The notes under the pieces were generated by a model. The model was not told where the DNA came from. It was given only the letters and a program-made list of their open reading frames with translations, and made no database searches. Both the position numbers and the translations under genes were made by a program. Positions 1 to 7,233 of a DNA stretch of 11,742 nt are shown here, one piece after another (positions within the stretch are counted from its first letter, which is position 1; the number at the start of each line of letters is the position of its first letter). Source of the stretch: Anaerolineae bacterium (lineage in GTDB: Bacteria; Chloroflexota; Anaerolineae; B4-G1; SLSP01). The stretch covers positions 1 to 11,742 of the forward strand of contig JAFGSL010000200.1 of the NCBI GenBank assembly GCA_016934645.1, written 5' to 3'.

Positions 1-512
1 CCGGGCACGCCGAAGATCGGGTGCACGCGGCGCTCGCCCAACTTGCGGATGATCTCCTGGCCGAAGGCGCGCAGCTTGACGGCCTTGACCGCCAGGTCAG
101 CATTGGCCTGGATGATACCCACGACATTGCGGATCGCCGGATCGGCATCGAACCCCAGGATCAGGTCCGGTCCCGCCAACTCGAAAAAGTGCATCCCGTG
201 GGACTGGATCATCTGGCCCATGTGCATCAACTCGCGGAGTTTGTGCGCCGTAGGCGTCGGGGTTGTGCCAGCGATCACGTCGCAGGCTTTGGTGGAAGCC
301 AAGTGGTGGCTCACCGGACAAATGCCGCAGGTGCGCGGCGTAATCTGGGGCATTTCGTAGAACATCCGCCCTTCGCTGAACTTCTCGAAGCCACGGAATT
401 GCTCGACGTGGAAGAAGGAATCCTTCACCTTGCCCGCATCATCCAAATGAATCGTAATTTTAGCGTGCCCTTCAATTCGGGTCACCGGGGAAATTGTAAT
501 TTTCTGTGCCAT
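1..512 (-). CDS. hoxH: [NiFe] hydrogenase large subunit, NAD-linked group 3 (HoxH-like), partial
   Basis: This is the catalytic subunit carrying the NiFe(CN)2CO site where H2 is split or made. Only the first 170 residues are in the window; the gene runs off the left edge, so the C-terminal DPCxxC motif and processing site cannot be checked. The N-terminus has VTRIEGHA (residues 10-17, with the conserved Glu14) and the first metal-binding motif [11 protein letters not shown] at 60-70, giving ligands Cys62 and Cys65 plus His69. [11 protein letters not shown] and the [10 protein letters not shown] region are typical of soluble group 3 enzymes (HoxH/MvhA type). The adjacent diaphorase genes favour group 3d (HoxH) over F420- or heterodisulfide-linked relatives. 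The ATG has a strong GAGGAGG site at 519-525, six bases upstream. It follows hoxY by 25 bases and is the last visible gene of the operon. Confidence 0.93.
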   Translation of the reverse strand, partial: MAQKITISPVTRIEGHAKITIHLDDAGKVKDSFFHVEQFRGFEKFSEGRMFYEMPQITPRTCGICPVSHHLASTKACDVIAGTTPTPTAHKLRELMHMGQMIQSHGMHFFELAGPDLILGFDADPAIRNVVGIIQANADLAVKAVKLRAFGQEIIRKLGERRVHPIFGVP

Positions 513-537
513 AGTTTACCTCCTCAAGGCTCCCACA

Positions 538-1089
538 TTAACCATCCATACCATACTTGAGGACTTTGCCTTCCAGCTTGGGCGTACGTCCTGCCAACAA
601 CTCGGTCAAAACAAACCAGATAGCATCGGCTGAGGGAGGGCATCCCGGTAGGAAGATATCGACGGGAACGACATCACCGACCCCCACAACTTTTTCCAGC
701 AGGGGGGCCAGGTCTTCGTGATGGGGGATTTCGCCATCGACGGTGCTCTCTGTCTCGATATACCCGCGCCGCAGTACTTCCTCTTTGGTGAAGAAGTTGC
801 GCATCGTGCAGATGCCGCCCGTCACGGCGCAGTCGCCCATCGCGATCAGGACTTTACAGCGCGAGCGCATCAGCTTGGCTTCGGCTTCTTCCTCTTCGTT
901 CCCGACGCCGCCGGTCAGGATGCCCACATCGACGCCGGACTCCGGCGGATGCTTCAAATCCGTAATCGGCGATGAACTTAACTCGACGTACTTAAGCAAC
1001 TCGACAATCCGTTCGTCAATATCCAGGAAAGACATATGACAGCCCGCACATGACTCCAACCATTGTGTAGCCACTGTAACTTTACCCAT
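538..1089 (-). CDS. hoxY: [NiFe] hydrogenase small subunit (HoxY-like)
   Basis: This 183-residue protein should carry the [4Fe-4S] cluster next to the NiFe site and pass electrons from HoxH to the iron-sulfur and flavin subunits. The four expected ligands are visible: Cys14 and Cys17 in ESCAGCHMS, Cys87 in MGDCAVTGG and Cys150 in LPGCPPSAD. Cys78 and Cys94 are extra. There is no Tat signal, transmembrane segment or extra C-terminal cluster domain, so this is the short cytoplasmic single-cluster type rather than the large membrane-bound type. It is distantly homologous to NuoB of complex I, but the neighbouring large subunit has hydrogenase metal ligands. The ATG is preceded by AAGGAG. The gap to the upstream gene is 90 bases and is filled by a hairpin-forming repeat. 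Confidence 0.93.
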   Translation of the reverse strand: MGKVTVATQWLESCAGCHMSFLDIDERIVELLKYVELSSSPITDLKHPPESGVDVGILTGGVGNEEEEAEAKLMRSRCKVLIAMGDCAVTGGICTMRNFFTKEEVLRRGYIETESTVDGEIPHHEDLAPLLEKVVGVGDVVPVDIFLPGCPPSADAIWFVLTELLAGRTPKLEGKVLKYGMDG

Positions 1090-1113
1090 AAAAAACTCCT
1101 TAGCCTCTTAAAA

Positions 1114-1181
1114 CGTAAAACGTGATGCGTGATACGTGATACGTGAAAGTCAATCACACATCACGTATCACGTTTCACGCT
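1114..1181. repeat. Heptamer tandem repeat forming a long inverted repeat between nuoG-like and hoxY genes
   Basis: Five 7-base units of the form CGTGATA run tandemly from 1114 to 1148. The opposite-oriented unit TCACGTA (variants) is repeated four times from 1154 to 1181. The two arms can fold into an imperfect stem of about 26 bp; a perfect 12-bp core pairs 1128-1139 with 1161-1172. The right arm runs into the stop codon of the upstream gene (TAG at 1182-1180), and the left arm ends about 10 bases from the hoxY ribosome-binding site. There is no T-run after the stem on the transcribed strand, so it is not a classical terminator. It may be a dispersed repeat, an mRNA processing or stabilising element, or a translation-tuning hairpin. 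Confidence 0.85.
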
Positions 1182-2880
1182 AGATCATTTCCGCCAGTTT
1201 GACCAAAACTTCGGCCTCGTCTTTGACCATCCCCGGCTTCGCCAGCGAGGGATTCAGCGGGAAGACTTTACCTTCGAGGTTGGTCACGTGACCCGTCTGT
1301 TCGCACCAAATCGGCGACGGTAGCACGACATCCGCCTGCTCTACGAGAGGAGATTGGTAGCTCGCTTGCACGACGGTGAACGCCGCCTTCAACTGCGCAG
1401 CAAGTCCCTCGTCCTCCGACTGCTCGCCCAGCAGGACAAACTGCATCGCTGCGCCGTTCGGTGAGACTGGCGTCAGCCCGGCCGCCTTGGCTCCCGCGCC
1501 ATTGCGCGCAGGACTCAGCGCCAGGTAGTACAGCTTGTCCGCCAGCGGTTTGAGCGCGGTGACGGCCTTGGGCTTGATCCCGACGCTGTAGATGAGAACG
1601 ACCTTGTTCGCACCGGCCGCCGCATTTGCCACCTTCGCGGCATCGGCGTAAGAGACGGTCATATGAGCACGCTCGCTGAGCTTGTTCTCGCCCTCAGTGA
1701 TGACGGCAACCGTCGCGCCCTTGTCTGCAGCACGATGGACGAAGTAGCCGATCACGCGCTGGTACTCTAACGGGTTCGCGCCGGCAACGACGATGAAGTC
1801 AGCACCCAAAATGTCGCTGATCGCTGCCTCTTTGCCATAGCCCAACGCCGGAGCAACAGGCTCCAGAGTTCCGGCCTTGCCGCCAGCTTTCTCTAACAGC
1901 TTGGCGAAAGCCGCCAGCGCCTCGTTGGTCGTGGCGCACATGGCCAACCCTTCGGCATTGCCGGCCTTGAGCTTGCCAGCGGTAACGTCCAATGCCTCAT
2001 CCCAGCTTACCTCGACCAGCTTGCTGTCCTTGCGGACCATCGGCTTGGTGACACGCTTGCGGTTATCGTACAGCGGGGCGAAGCGCCCATCGACGCACAA
2101 CAAACCGCCGTTGGGATCGGAGTCCCACACGCCATCCACGCGCAGCAAGCGGCTGTAGCGGGTGACCACGTCCAGTGTACAACCGACGCTGCACTGCATA
2201 CACGTCGTCTGCACGTGGGTCACGTCCTTTTCGCGGCCACCGTAAGCGCTGCGCGCATCGATCAACGCACCAGTAGGGCATACCTGGAGACATGTCCCGC
2301 ACTCGACGCAGGTGGACTCGCCAAACGGAACGTTGAGGTCCGCCATCACCATCGACTCGGCCCCGCGTTCGCGCAAGTTGAGCGTATGGTTCGCCGCGAT
2401 CTCGGAGCAGGCCCGGATACACCGGGAGCAGAGGATACAGCGGTTCTGATCCATAATGAAATACTTGCGCGAGGCATCGACCTCCAGCTTTTCGTACGGG
2501 CGTGGATAGGTAAAGTGATCCAGGCCATAGCGATAAGCCGCGTCCTGCAACTCGCAGTTACCGCTCATCTGGCAGAACATACAATAGTGGTTGCGCTCGG
2601 AGAAAAGCAGCTCTAACACGAACTTACGCACGTCAATCACGTTCTCGCTCTCCGTCTCGACCTCCATGCCCTCGGCCACCGGCGTCGTGCAGGAAGTCTG
2701 TAACCCACGCATCCCCTTGACCTCTACCAGACACATGCGGCATGCACCCCACGACGATAAAGAGGGGTGGTAGCAGAGAACGGGGATGTCAATATCGGCT
2801 GCCGTGGCAGCTTCTAAAATCGTCTGACCACTCTGGGCCAGGACATCTTTTCCATTGATTTTGAGATGCACCTCACTCAT
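1180..2880 (-). CDS. nuoG: NuoG/HoxU-like iron-sulfur subunit with truncated molybdopterin-type domain
   Basis: This is a 566-residue electron-wire subunit. Domains in order: a [2Fe-2S] domain with Cys36, Cys47, Cys50 and Cys64; a His-Cys [4Fe-4S] motif around 98-109 (His98, Cys100, Cys103, Cys109); two ferredoxin-type [4Fe-4S] motifs (Cys148/151/154/158 and Cys191/194/197/201); then a CX2CX3CX27C motif (Cys227, 230, 234, 262) as in the N7 cluster of some NuoG proteins and formate dehydrogenases. Residues from about 275 resemble the molybdopterin-oxidoreductase fold but are short and show no catalytic Cys or Sec. Canonical HoxU is only about 240 residues, while NuoG is usually 700-900, so this is intermediate. 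It should link the flavin subunits to HoxY. TSCTTP at 62-67 belongs to the [2Fe-2S] domain, not to an [FeFe] H-cluster. The ATG has AAGGAGG about 10 bases upstream. Confidence 0.88.
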   Translation of the reverse strand: MSEVHLKINGKDVLAQSGQTILEAATAADIDIPVLCYHPSLSSWGACRMCLVEVKGMRGLQTSCTTPVAEGMEVETESENVIDVRKFVLELLFSERNHYCMFCQMSGNCELQDAAYRYGLDHFTYPRPYEKLEVDASRKYFIMDQNRCILCSRCIRACSEIAANHTLNLRERGAESMVMADLNVPFGESTCVECGTCLQVCPTGALIDARSAYGGREKDVTHVQTTCMQCSVGCTLDVVTRYSRLLRVDGVWDSDPNGGLLCVDGRFAPLYDNRKRVTKPMVRKDSKLVEVSWDEALDVTAGKLKAGNAEGLAMCATTNEALAAFAKLLEKAGGKAGTLEPVAPALGYGKEAAISDILGADFIVVAGANPLEYQRVIGYFVHRAADKGATVAVITEGENKLSERAHMTVSYADAAKVANAAAGANKVVLIYSVGIKPKAVTALKPLADKLYYLALSPARNGAGAKAAGLTPVSPNGAAMQFVLLGEQSEDEGLAAQLKAAFTVVQASYQSPLVEQADVVLPSPIWCEQTGHVTNLEGKVFPLNPSLAKPGMVKDEAEVLVKLAEMI

Positions 2881-2914
2881 AAGTGCCTTGCCTCCTTGAT
2901 TAAGTTATCAGTCC

Positions 2915-4495
2915 TTAATGTAATTTCGCTTCAAATTCCTCACGGAAGTATTGCAATCCGGTGAGGATAGGAACCGGGGCTGCCTGACCAAGGCCACAGA
3001 AAGAAGCCGTCCGCACGTAGGTCGCAATTTCTTCCAGACGGTCCAGATCCGCCTTCTTGGCGTACCCGCCCTTCAGACGTTCCAATGCTTCCAACATCTG
3101 TCGCGTGCCGACGCGACAGGGTGTACACTTACCGCAGGATTCGGTCATAAAGAAACGCACCAACACATACGCCAAATCCACAATATCGGTGTCTTCATCG
3201 GCGATGAGGAGCGCGCCGCTGCCCAGGCCAGCGCCTTTTTCGGCCATCGACGCGAAGTCCATCGGCACATCCAGCATGTCGGCGGGGATAATCGTGCCGG
3301 AGGAACCACCTGTCTGGGCGCATTTGAACGCTTTCCCGTTCTTCATGCCGCCGCCGTAGATTTCGATGACCTCGCGCAGCGTCGTGCCCATCGGCGTTTC
3401 GATAAGGCCGGTGATGTTGACATCACCCAACATCGTATAGACTTTGGTACCGGGGCTACGCTTCGTGCCAATACCGCGATACCAGTCCGCGCCGTTCAAA
3501 ATAATCGGCGGGATGTTCGCCAATGTCTCGACGTTGTTAACGACGGTCGGCATACCGCGGAACCCGCGCACCGTTGGGTAGGGCGGGCGGATACGCGGAA
3601 TGCCACGCTTGCCTTCCAGGCTTTCCAACAGGGCTGTTTCCTCGCCACAGACATAGGCTCCAGCCCCGGCGTGGACGTGAATATGGAAAGAGAAAGCACT
3701 GTCCAGGATATTGTCACCCAGCAGCCCCATCTCTTCTGCCTGCTTGATGGCGTGGTTCAGGATGTCCTTTGACATCACGTACTCCCCACGGATGTAGATC
3801 CAGCCTTCGCGCGCACCGACGGCATATCCAGCCAGTGCCATCCCCTCTAAAATTGAGTGAGGGTCGCCTTCCAGGATGTGCCGGTCTTTGAACGTCCCGG
3901 GTTCAGATTCGTCAGCATTGCACACGACGTACTTCACTTCCTCAGGCCGCGCCGCGACAAACGACCATTTCAGGCCGGTGGGGAAACCCGCACCACCACG
4001 CCCTTGCAGGTTAGAGCTGCGGATGGTGTTCAGGACATCCGCAGGTGTCATTTCCGAAAGGGCCTGCCCCAACGCGAAGTATCCATCCTGCGCGATGTAC
4101 TCTTCGATGCTATAGGGATCAATCACCCCGGCGCGTCTGAGGACGACGCGCTGCTGCCCGTAGAGTAGATCGCTGGTAGCCGGCAAAGCCACCACACCTT
4201 CAGGGGACACCTCCGACGGCGCCACCAATTTCTCCACCACCCGGCCTTTGTAAAGGTGTTCTTCAACGATGAACGCGCCATCCTGTGGTGTGACCGGCCC
4301 ATAGACCGTACCTTCGGGATAGACAATGATCGCGGGCAAAATATCGGTCCGCGTCACCTGTCCAGTGTATCCTACCTGAACCTCGTCCTCCAAACCATAG
4401 AATGACAGTTCAGCCTCGATGGCTAATTTCGTCTCTTCTGCGCCACGCGAGAGGCTGAGAGGATCACCGGAAACCAAAACAGTCGCACGGATCAT
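2915..4495 (-). CDS. nuoF: NuoF/HoxF-type NADH-binding FMN subunit (second flavin module)
   Basis: This 526-residue flavoprotein should transfer electrons between NAD(H) and iron-sulfur clusters through FMN. Motifs seen: GRGGAGFPTG at 165-174 (FMN/NADH site), CNADESEPGTF at 192-202, the glycine-rich GAGAYVCGEETA at 277-288, and N3-cluster ligands Cys454, Cys457, Cys460 and Cys500. The N-terminal ~90 residues have the thioredoxin-like fold of HydB/HoxF N-termini (ending IVEEHLYKGRVVEKL) but contain no cysteine, so they cannot hold the usual [2Fe-2S] cluster. Unlike the other NuoF-type protein in this operon it stops right after the N3 domain, with no C-terminal ferredoxin domain. Its start ATG overlaps the stop of the upstream nuoE by four bases (ATGA) and has AGGAGG six bases ahead, so the two are translationally coupled and likely form an E-F pair. 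Confidence 0.93.
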   Translation of the reverse strand: MIRATVLVSGDPLSLSRGAEETKLAIEAELSFYGLEDEVQVGYTGQVTRTDILPAIIVYPEGTVYGPVTPQDGAFIVEEHLYKGRVVEKLVAPSEVSPEGVVALPATSDLLYGQQRVVLRRAGVIDPYSIEEYIAQDGYFALGQALSEMTPADVLNTIRSSNLQGRGGAGFPTGLKWSFVAARPEEVKYVVCNADESEPGTFKDRHILEGDPHSILEGMALAGYAVGAREGWIYIRGEYVMSKDILNHAIKQAEEMGLLGDNILDSAFSFHIHVHAGAGAYVCGEETALLESLEGKRGIPRIRPPYPTVRGFRGMPTVVNNVETLANIPPIILNGADWYRGIGTKRSPGTKVYTMLGDVNITGLIETPMGTTLREVIEIYGGGMKNGKAFKCAQTGGSSGTIIPADMLDVPMDFASMAEKGAGLGSGALLIADEDTDIVDLAYVLVRFFMTESCGKCTPCRVGTRQMLEALERLKGGYAKKADLDRLEEIATYVRTASFCGLGQAAPVPILTGLQYFREEFEAKLH

Positions 4496-4986
4496 GAGGC
4501 ACCTCCTGCGGTACCGGCATCGGCTTCGCGATAGCGGGCCAGAATTTCACGGACTCTATCCACCGTCAGGTTCCCATAAATGTCATCATCAATCATCATC
4601 ACGGGACCGACGGCACAAGCGCCGATGCAGCTTGTCGTGAGTAGGGACCATTGCCCGTCCAAAGTCGTCTCGCCAAAGGGGACACCGATCTCGTGTTCCA
4701 ACGCCTCCCAGATTTCGCGCCCACCGGCCACGTGACATGGCGCATCTTCGCAGAAGCGGATGACGTGCTTCCCCAGGGGTTTCAGACTGATCAGGCTATA
4801 GAAACTCGCGACACTGTAAACAGTGCTGGGAGGGAGCTTGAGCCGCTGTGCGACTGCATCCAGGCTTTCCCGATTCAAGTAGCCTTTTTGCTGATTCATA
4901 TCGCGTAGAATTTCAACCAGGGCCTCTTGACTGTCTCCGTATTGTTCGATAAGTTCTTCAACAACCGCTGTAACGCCCTTTTCCAT
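4492..4986 (-). CDS. nuoE: NuoE/HoxE-type [2Fe-2S] subunit (second flavin module)
   Basis: This thioredoxin-like [2Fe-2S] protein of 164 residues partners NuoF-type flavoproteins. With the ATG at 4986, the cluster ligands are Cys79 and Cys84 (CX4C in FCEDAPCH) and Cys120 and Cys124 (CX3C in SCIGACAVGP). The N-terminal helical part, including KLPPSTVYSVASFYS, is typical of NuoE. I chose the ATG at 4986 over the GTG two codons upstream, because AGAGG at 4992-4996 lies five bases before the ATG and overlaps the GTG. It follows the HydB-like gene after a 77-base gap containing a perfect hairpin, and overlaps the next gene by ATGA. That makes it the first gene of the second flavin module. Confidence 0.92.
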   Translation of the reverse strand: MEKGVTAVVEELIEQYGDSQEALVEILRDMNQQKGYLNRESLDAVAQRLKLPPSTVYSVASFYSLISLKPLGKHVIRFCEDAPCHVAGGREIWEALEHEIGVPFGETTLDGQWSLLTTSCIGACAVGPVMMIDDDIYGNLTVDRVREILARYREADAGTAGGAS

Positions 4987-5024
4987 AAGCACCTCTTCTA
5001 TAATGTTAGTAACTGGCGATCAAT

Positions 5025-5051
5025 CGTCGGCGAGCGAGTTGCTCGCCGACG
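5025..5051. repeat. Perfect 11-bp inverted repeat (hairpin) between the two flavin modules
   Basis: CGTCGGCGAGC (5025-5035) and GCTCGCCGACG (5041-5051) are perfect reverse complements separated by a 5-base loop. The stem is GC-rich and very stable. Read on the operon's strand it is followed by ATTGATCGCC and not by a T-run, so it is not an ordinary intrinsic terminator. It lies 12 bases past the hydB-like stop codon and about 40 bases before the next start. It could be an mRNA processing or 3'-end stabilising hairpin, or one copy of a dispersed palindrome. Confidence 0.85.
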
Positions 5052-5063
5052 GGTGACAAACGC

Positions 5064-6824
5064 CTAGTAGACATCAATCGCACTCACCGGGCAGACTTGC
5101 TTGCAGATGCCACAGCGAACGCAGATATCCGGATCGATGACGTGTTTTTCCTTCGGCTTGCCCGAAATCGCGCTGACCGGACAGTTGCGCGCGCAGCGCT
5201 TGCAGCCGATACACAGGTCGGGATCGACTTTGTACTCGATAAGGGGGCGACAGACCTTTGCCGGGCACTTCTTCTCGTAGATGTGCGCCTCGTATTCGTC
5301 GCGGAAGTGCTCGATGGTGCTCAGCACCGGGTTGGGTGCGCCTTTCCCCAGACCACACAAAGCCCCTTGCGATGTGGATTTGGCAAGCGTTTCGAGCAAT
5401 TCGATGTCACCGGGCTTACCGCGTCCTTCGCAAATGTTGTTCAGAATGTCCAGCATCCGGCGGGTACCGACTCGGCAAGGCACGCATTTGCCACAGGATT
5501 CCTCTTGGGCAAATTCCATAAAGAAACGGGCGATGTCGACCATACAGGTGTCTTCGTCCATCACCACGAAACCGCCCGATCCCATAATAGAGCCAACCGA
5601 GGCCAGCGATTCGTAATCCACCGGCATATCCAGATATTCCTCAGGGATACAACCGCCCATCGGACCACCAGTCTGCACGGCCTTGAATTTCTTGTCGTTG
5701 AGAATACCGCCGCCAATGTCGTACACGATCTCGCGGATGGTCACGCCCAGCGGGATTTCGATCAGGCCGGTGTGCTTGACCTTGCCGGCGATGGCGAAGG
5801 TTTTGGTGCCCTTGCTCTTCTCCGTCCCCATCGAGGCAAACCACTCGCCGCCCTTGAGGAGGATTTGCGGCACGTTGGCGTAGGTTTCGACGTTGTTGAT
5901 ATTGGTTGGTTGTCCCCATAAGCCCGAAACGGCCGGGAACGGCGGGCGCGTACTCGGCATACCCCGCTGTCCTTCGATGGAGCGCATCATCGCCGTCTCT
6001 TCACCGCAGACGAAAGCGCCTGCGCCCATGCGGATCTCGAGGTCGAAGTTGAAGCCGGAGCCAAAGATGTTCTCACCCAGGAAGCCATACTCCCGTGCCT
6101 GATCCAGCGCGGCGCGCAGTGTGCGAATCGCAATGGGATACTCCGCGCGGACGTAGAAATAGCCCTGCTCGGCCCCGATGACATAAGCGGCGATGATCAT
6201 GCCTTCGATGACGGCGTGCGGATCACCTTCCAACACGCTGCGGTTCATGAACGCGCCAGGATCGCCTTCGTCGCCGTTGCAGATGATATATTTAGGGTGG
6301 TTAGGGCTGTTGCGGGCAAACGTCCACTTGAGATAGGTGGGAAAGCCAGCGCCGCCGCGCCCGCGCAGTCCGGATGTCTTCACCACATCGAGCACCTGCT
6401 CCGGCGTCATCGTGGTCAAGACATTTGCCAGCGCTGCATAGCCGTCCTCGGCGATGTAGTCTTCGATATCGAAGGGGTTGATCTTGCCGACGTTGCGTAG
6501 CACCACGCGCACCTCTTTGGCCGCCGGCGCGGGTAGAGGCGCGACTTTCGGCTCGGTCTGCGTGAGTTCCAGCACCGGGCGTCCTTTCAGCAGGTGCTCC
6601 TCGGTGATGCGGGCGACGTCCTCCGGCGTCAAGTTGACGTAATGCACACTGTCGGGGTAGACGATAGCCTCGACACCTTGCGCGCCCGTGCTCACACCAG
6701 AGGTCATCAACACCTGCACTTCATCGCGCAACGCCACTTCCTGGAGCTCATCCAGGAACGCATTATAGACGGCTTCGGCACCGGCGGCGTCGCTATTGAT
6801 TAGAATGTTGGCGCGATAAGCCAT
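5064..6824 (-). CDS. hydB: HydB-type NADH-dehydrogenase flavoprotein with C-terminal 2[4Fe-4S] ferredoxin domain
   Basis: This 586-residue flavoprotein resembles HydB of electron-bifurcating hydrogenases. A cysteine-free thioredoxin-like domain (about 1-95) is followed by the FMN/NADH domain with GRGGAGFPTY at 155-164, CNGDEGDPGAF at 182-192 and GAGAFVCGEETA at 267-278. Next comes the N3-type [4Fe-4S] domain (Cys444, 447, 450, 490). At the C-terminus is a two-cluster ferredoxin domain (Cys538/541/544/548 and Cys568/571/574/578), preceded by a CX4C pair at 520 and 525. The C-terminal ferredoxin domain and the gene order behind HydC, ATPase and ferredoxin-like genes are typical of HydB, whose FMN is the proposed bifurcation site in HydABC enzymes. 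No [FeFe] HydA is in the window. GGGAGG precedes the ATG and abuts the stop of the upstream gene, so the two are probably coupled. Bifurcation here is inference. Confidence 0.92.
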   Translation of the reverse strand: MAYRANILINSDAAGAEAVYNAFLDELQEVALRDEVQVLMTSGVSTGAQGVEAIVYPDSVHYVNLTPEDVARITEEHLLKGRPVLELTQTEPKVAPLPAPAAKEVRVVLRNVGKINPFDIEDYIAEDGYAALANVLTTMTPEQVLDVVKTSGLRGRGGAGFPTYLKWTFARNSPNHPKYIICNGDEGDPGAFMNRSVLEGDPHAVIEGMIIAAYVIGAEQGYFYVRAEYPIAIRTLRAALDQAREYGFLGENIFGSGFNFDLEIRMGAGAFVCGEETAMMRSIEGQRGMPSTRPPFPAVSGLWGQPTNINNVETYANVPQILLKGGEWFASMGTEKSKGTKTFAIAGKVKHTGLIEIPLGVTIREIVYDIGGGILNDKKFKAVQTGGPMGGCIPEEYLDMPVDYESLASVGSIMGSGGFVVMDEDTCMVDIARFFMEFAQEESCGKCVPCRVGTRRMLDILNNICEGRGKPGDIELLETLAKSTSQGALCGLGKGAPNPVLSTIEHFRDEYEAHIYEKKCPAKVCRPLIEYKVDPDLCIGCKRCARNCPVSAISGKPKEKHVIDPDICVRCGICKQVCPVSAIDVY

Positions 6825-6833
6825 AGTTCCTCC

Positions 6834-7190
6834 CTACTGGACCACCCACTCGGTCACCACTTCGCCACCCAGAATATGCTTCTCGATCAAAGTTGGCACA
6901 CGGCTGGCCTCAATATTCCCATAGGTGACGAGTTCTCCGTCACCCACCTGCACCTGAACCACTGGTTCGTAGGTGCTCATGCCCGCGCTGCCGGTCTGCG
7001 TCACCACGACATCGTTGATGCCGCGCTTTTCCAATTCATGCAAAATCGCCGTCATCGTGTCACGGGCGCCGACAGCGATGCCGGTGGTTCCCATCGCGAC
7101 GATGATGCGCGCGCGCGCATCCTCGCCGGCCAGCTTGCGGCGCTGCAATGCGCGTTCTTTAATTTTCTTTAGTTCTTCGAGACTTTTCAC
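6834..7190 (-). CDS. Small thioredoxin-like ferredoxin-family protein lacking all cluster cysteines
   Basis: This 118-residue protein matches, from memory, the small (2Fe-2S) ferredoxin-domain proteins encoded beside hydB: a basic helical N-terminus (KSLEELKKIKERALQRRK), then IIVAMGTTGIAVGAR, VTQTGSAGMSTYEP and a C-terminal IEKHILGGEVVTEWV. In the family the second and third segments read roughly MGTCGIAAGAR and TQTGCIGLCEYEP. Here the cysteine positions are Thr36, Ser68 and Ser72, and the whole protein has no cysteine. It therefore cannot bind a [2Fe-2S] cluster in the usual way. It is more likely a structural or regulatory paralogue of the HydB N-terminal domain than an electron carrier. 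The start is GTG, with a strong GAGGAGG upstream. It sits between the ATPase gene and hydB, and its stop codon abuts the hydB ribosome-binding site. Confidence 0.85.
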   Translation of the reverse strand: MKSLEELKKIKERALQRRKLAGEDARARIIVAMGTTGIAVGARDTMTAILHELEKRGINDVVVTQTGSAGMSTYEPVVQVQVGDGELVTYGNIEASRVPTLIEKHILGGEVVTEWVVQ

Positions 7191-7205
7191 AATGACCTCC
7201 TCAAA

Positions 7206-7226
7206 AATTAGGAATTACGAATTACG
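7206..7226. repeat. Short AATTACG heptamer tandem repeat
   Basis: Three 7-base units (AATTAGG, AATTACG, AATTACG) run in tandem in the 43-base gap between the ATPase gene stop and the ferredoxin-like gene start. The period matches that of the CGTGATA heptamers at 1114-1181, but the unit differs. They resemble the short tandem heptanucleotide repeats described in cyanobacteria and may belong to a dispersed family in this genome. Confidence 0.7.
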
Positions 7227-7233
7227 AAAAGTG

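Noticed and set aside
1114..1181. CRISPR array or intrinsic terminator
   Set aside because: Units are only 7 bases with no spacers, and no T-run follows the stem on the transcribed strand.
1180..2880. [FeFe] hydrogenase HydA
   Set aside because: The N-terminal iron-sulfur domains are shared with HydA, but no H-cluster motifs follow; the TSC string seen belongs to the [2Fe-2S] domain.
1180..2880. Formate dehydrogenase alpha subunit
   Set aside because: The molybdopterin-like part is far too short, and no Sec or catalytic Cys context is visible.
5097..5921. Long plus-strand open frame of 274 codons opposite the HydB-type gene, and a similar one at 2951-3772 opposite the second NuoF gene
   Set aside because: Both lie wholly opposite genes with clear family motifs, show no recognisable domain and have the biased composition of antisense shadows of GC-rich genes.
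538..6824. Part of respiratory complex I (NuoE/F/G with NuoB/NuoD-like subunits)
   Set aside because: The small and large subunits have hydrogenase motifs (CxxC with His in [11 protein letters not shown]), and no membrane Nuo genes (A, H, J-N) are present.
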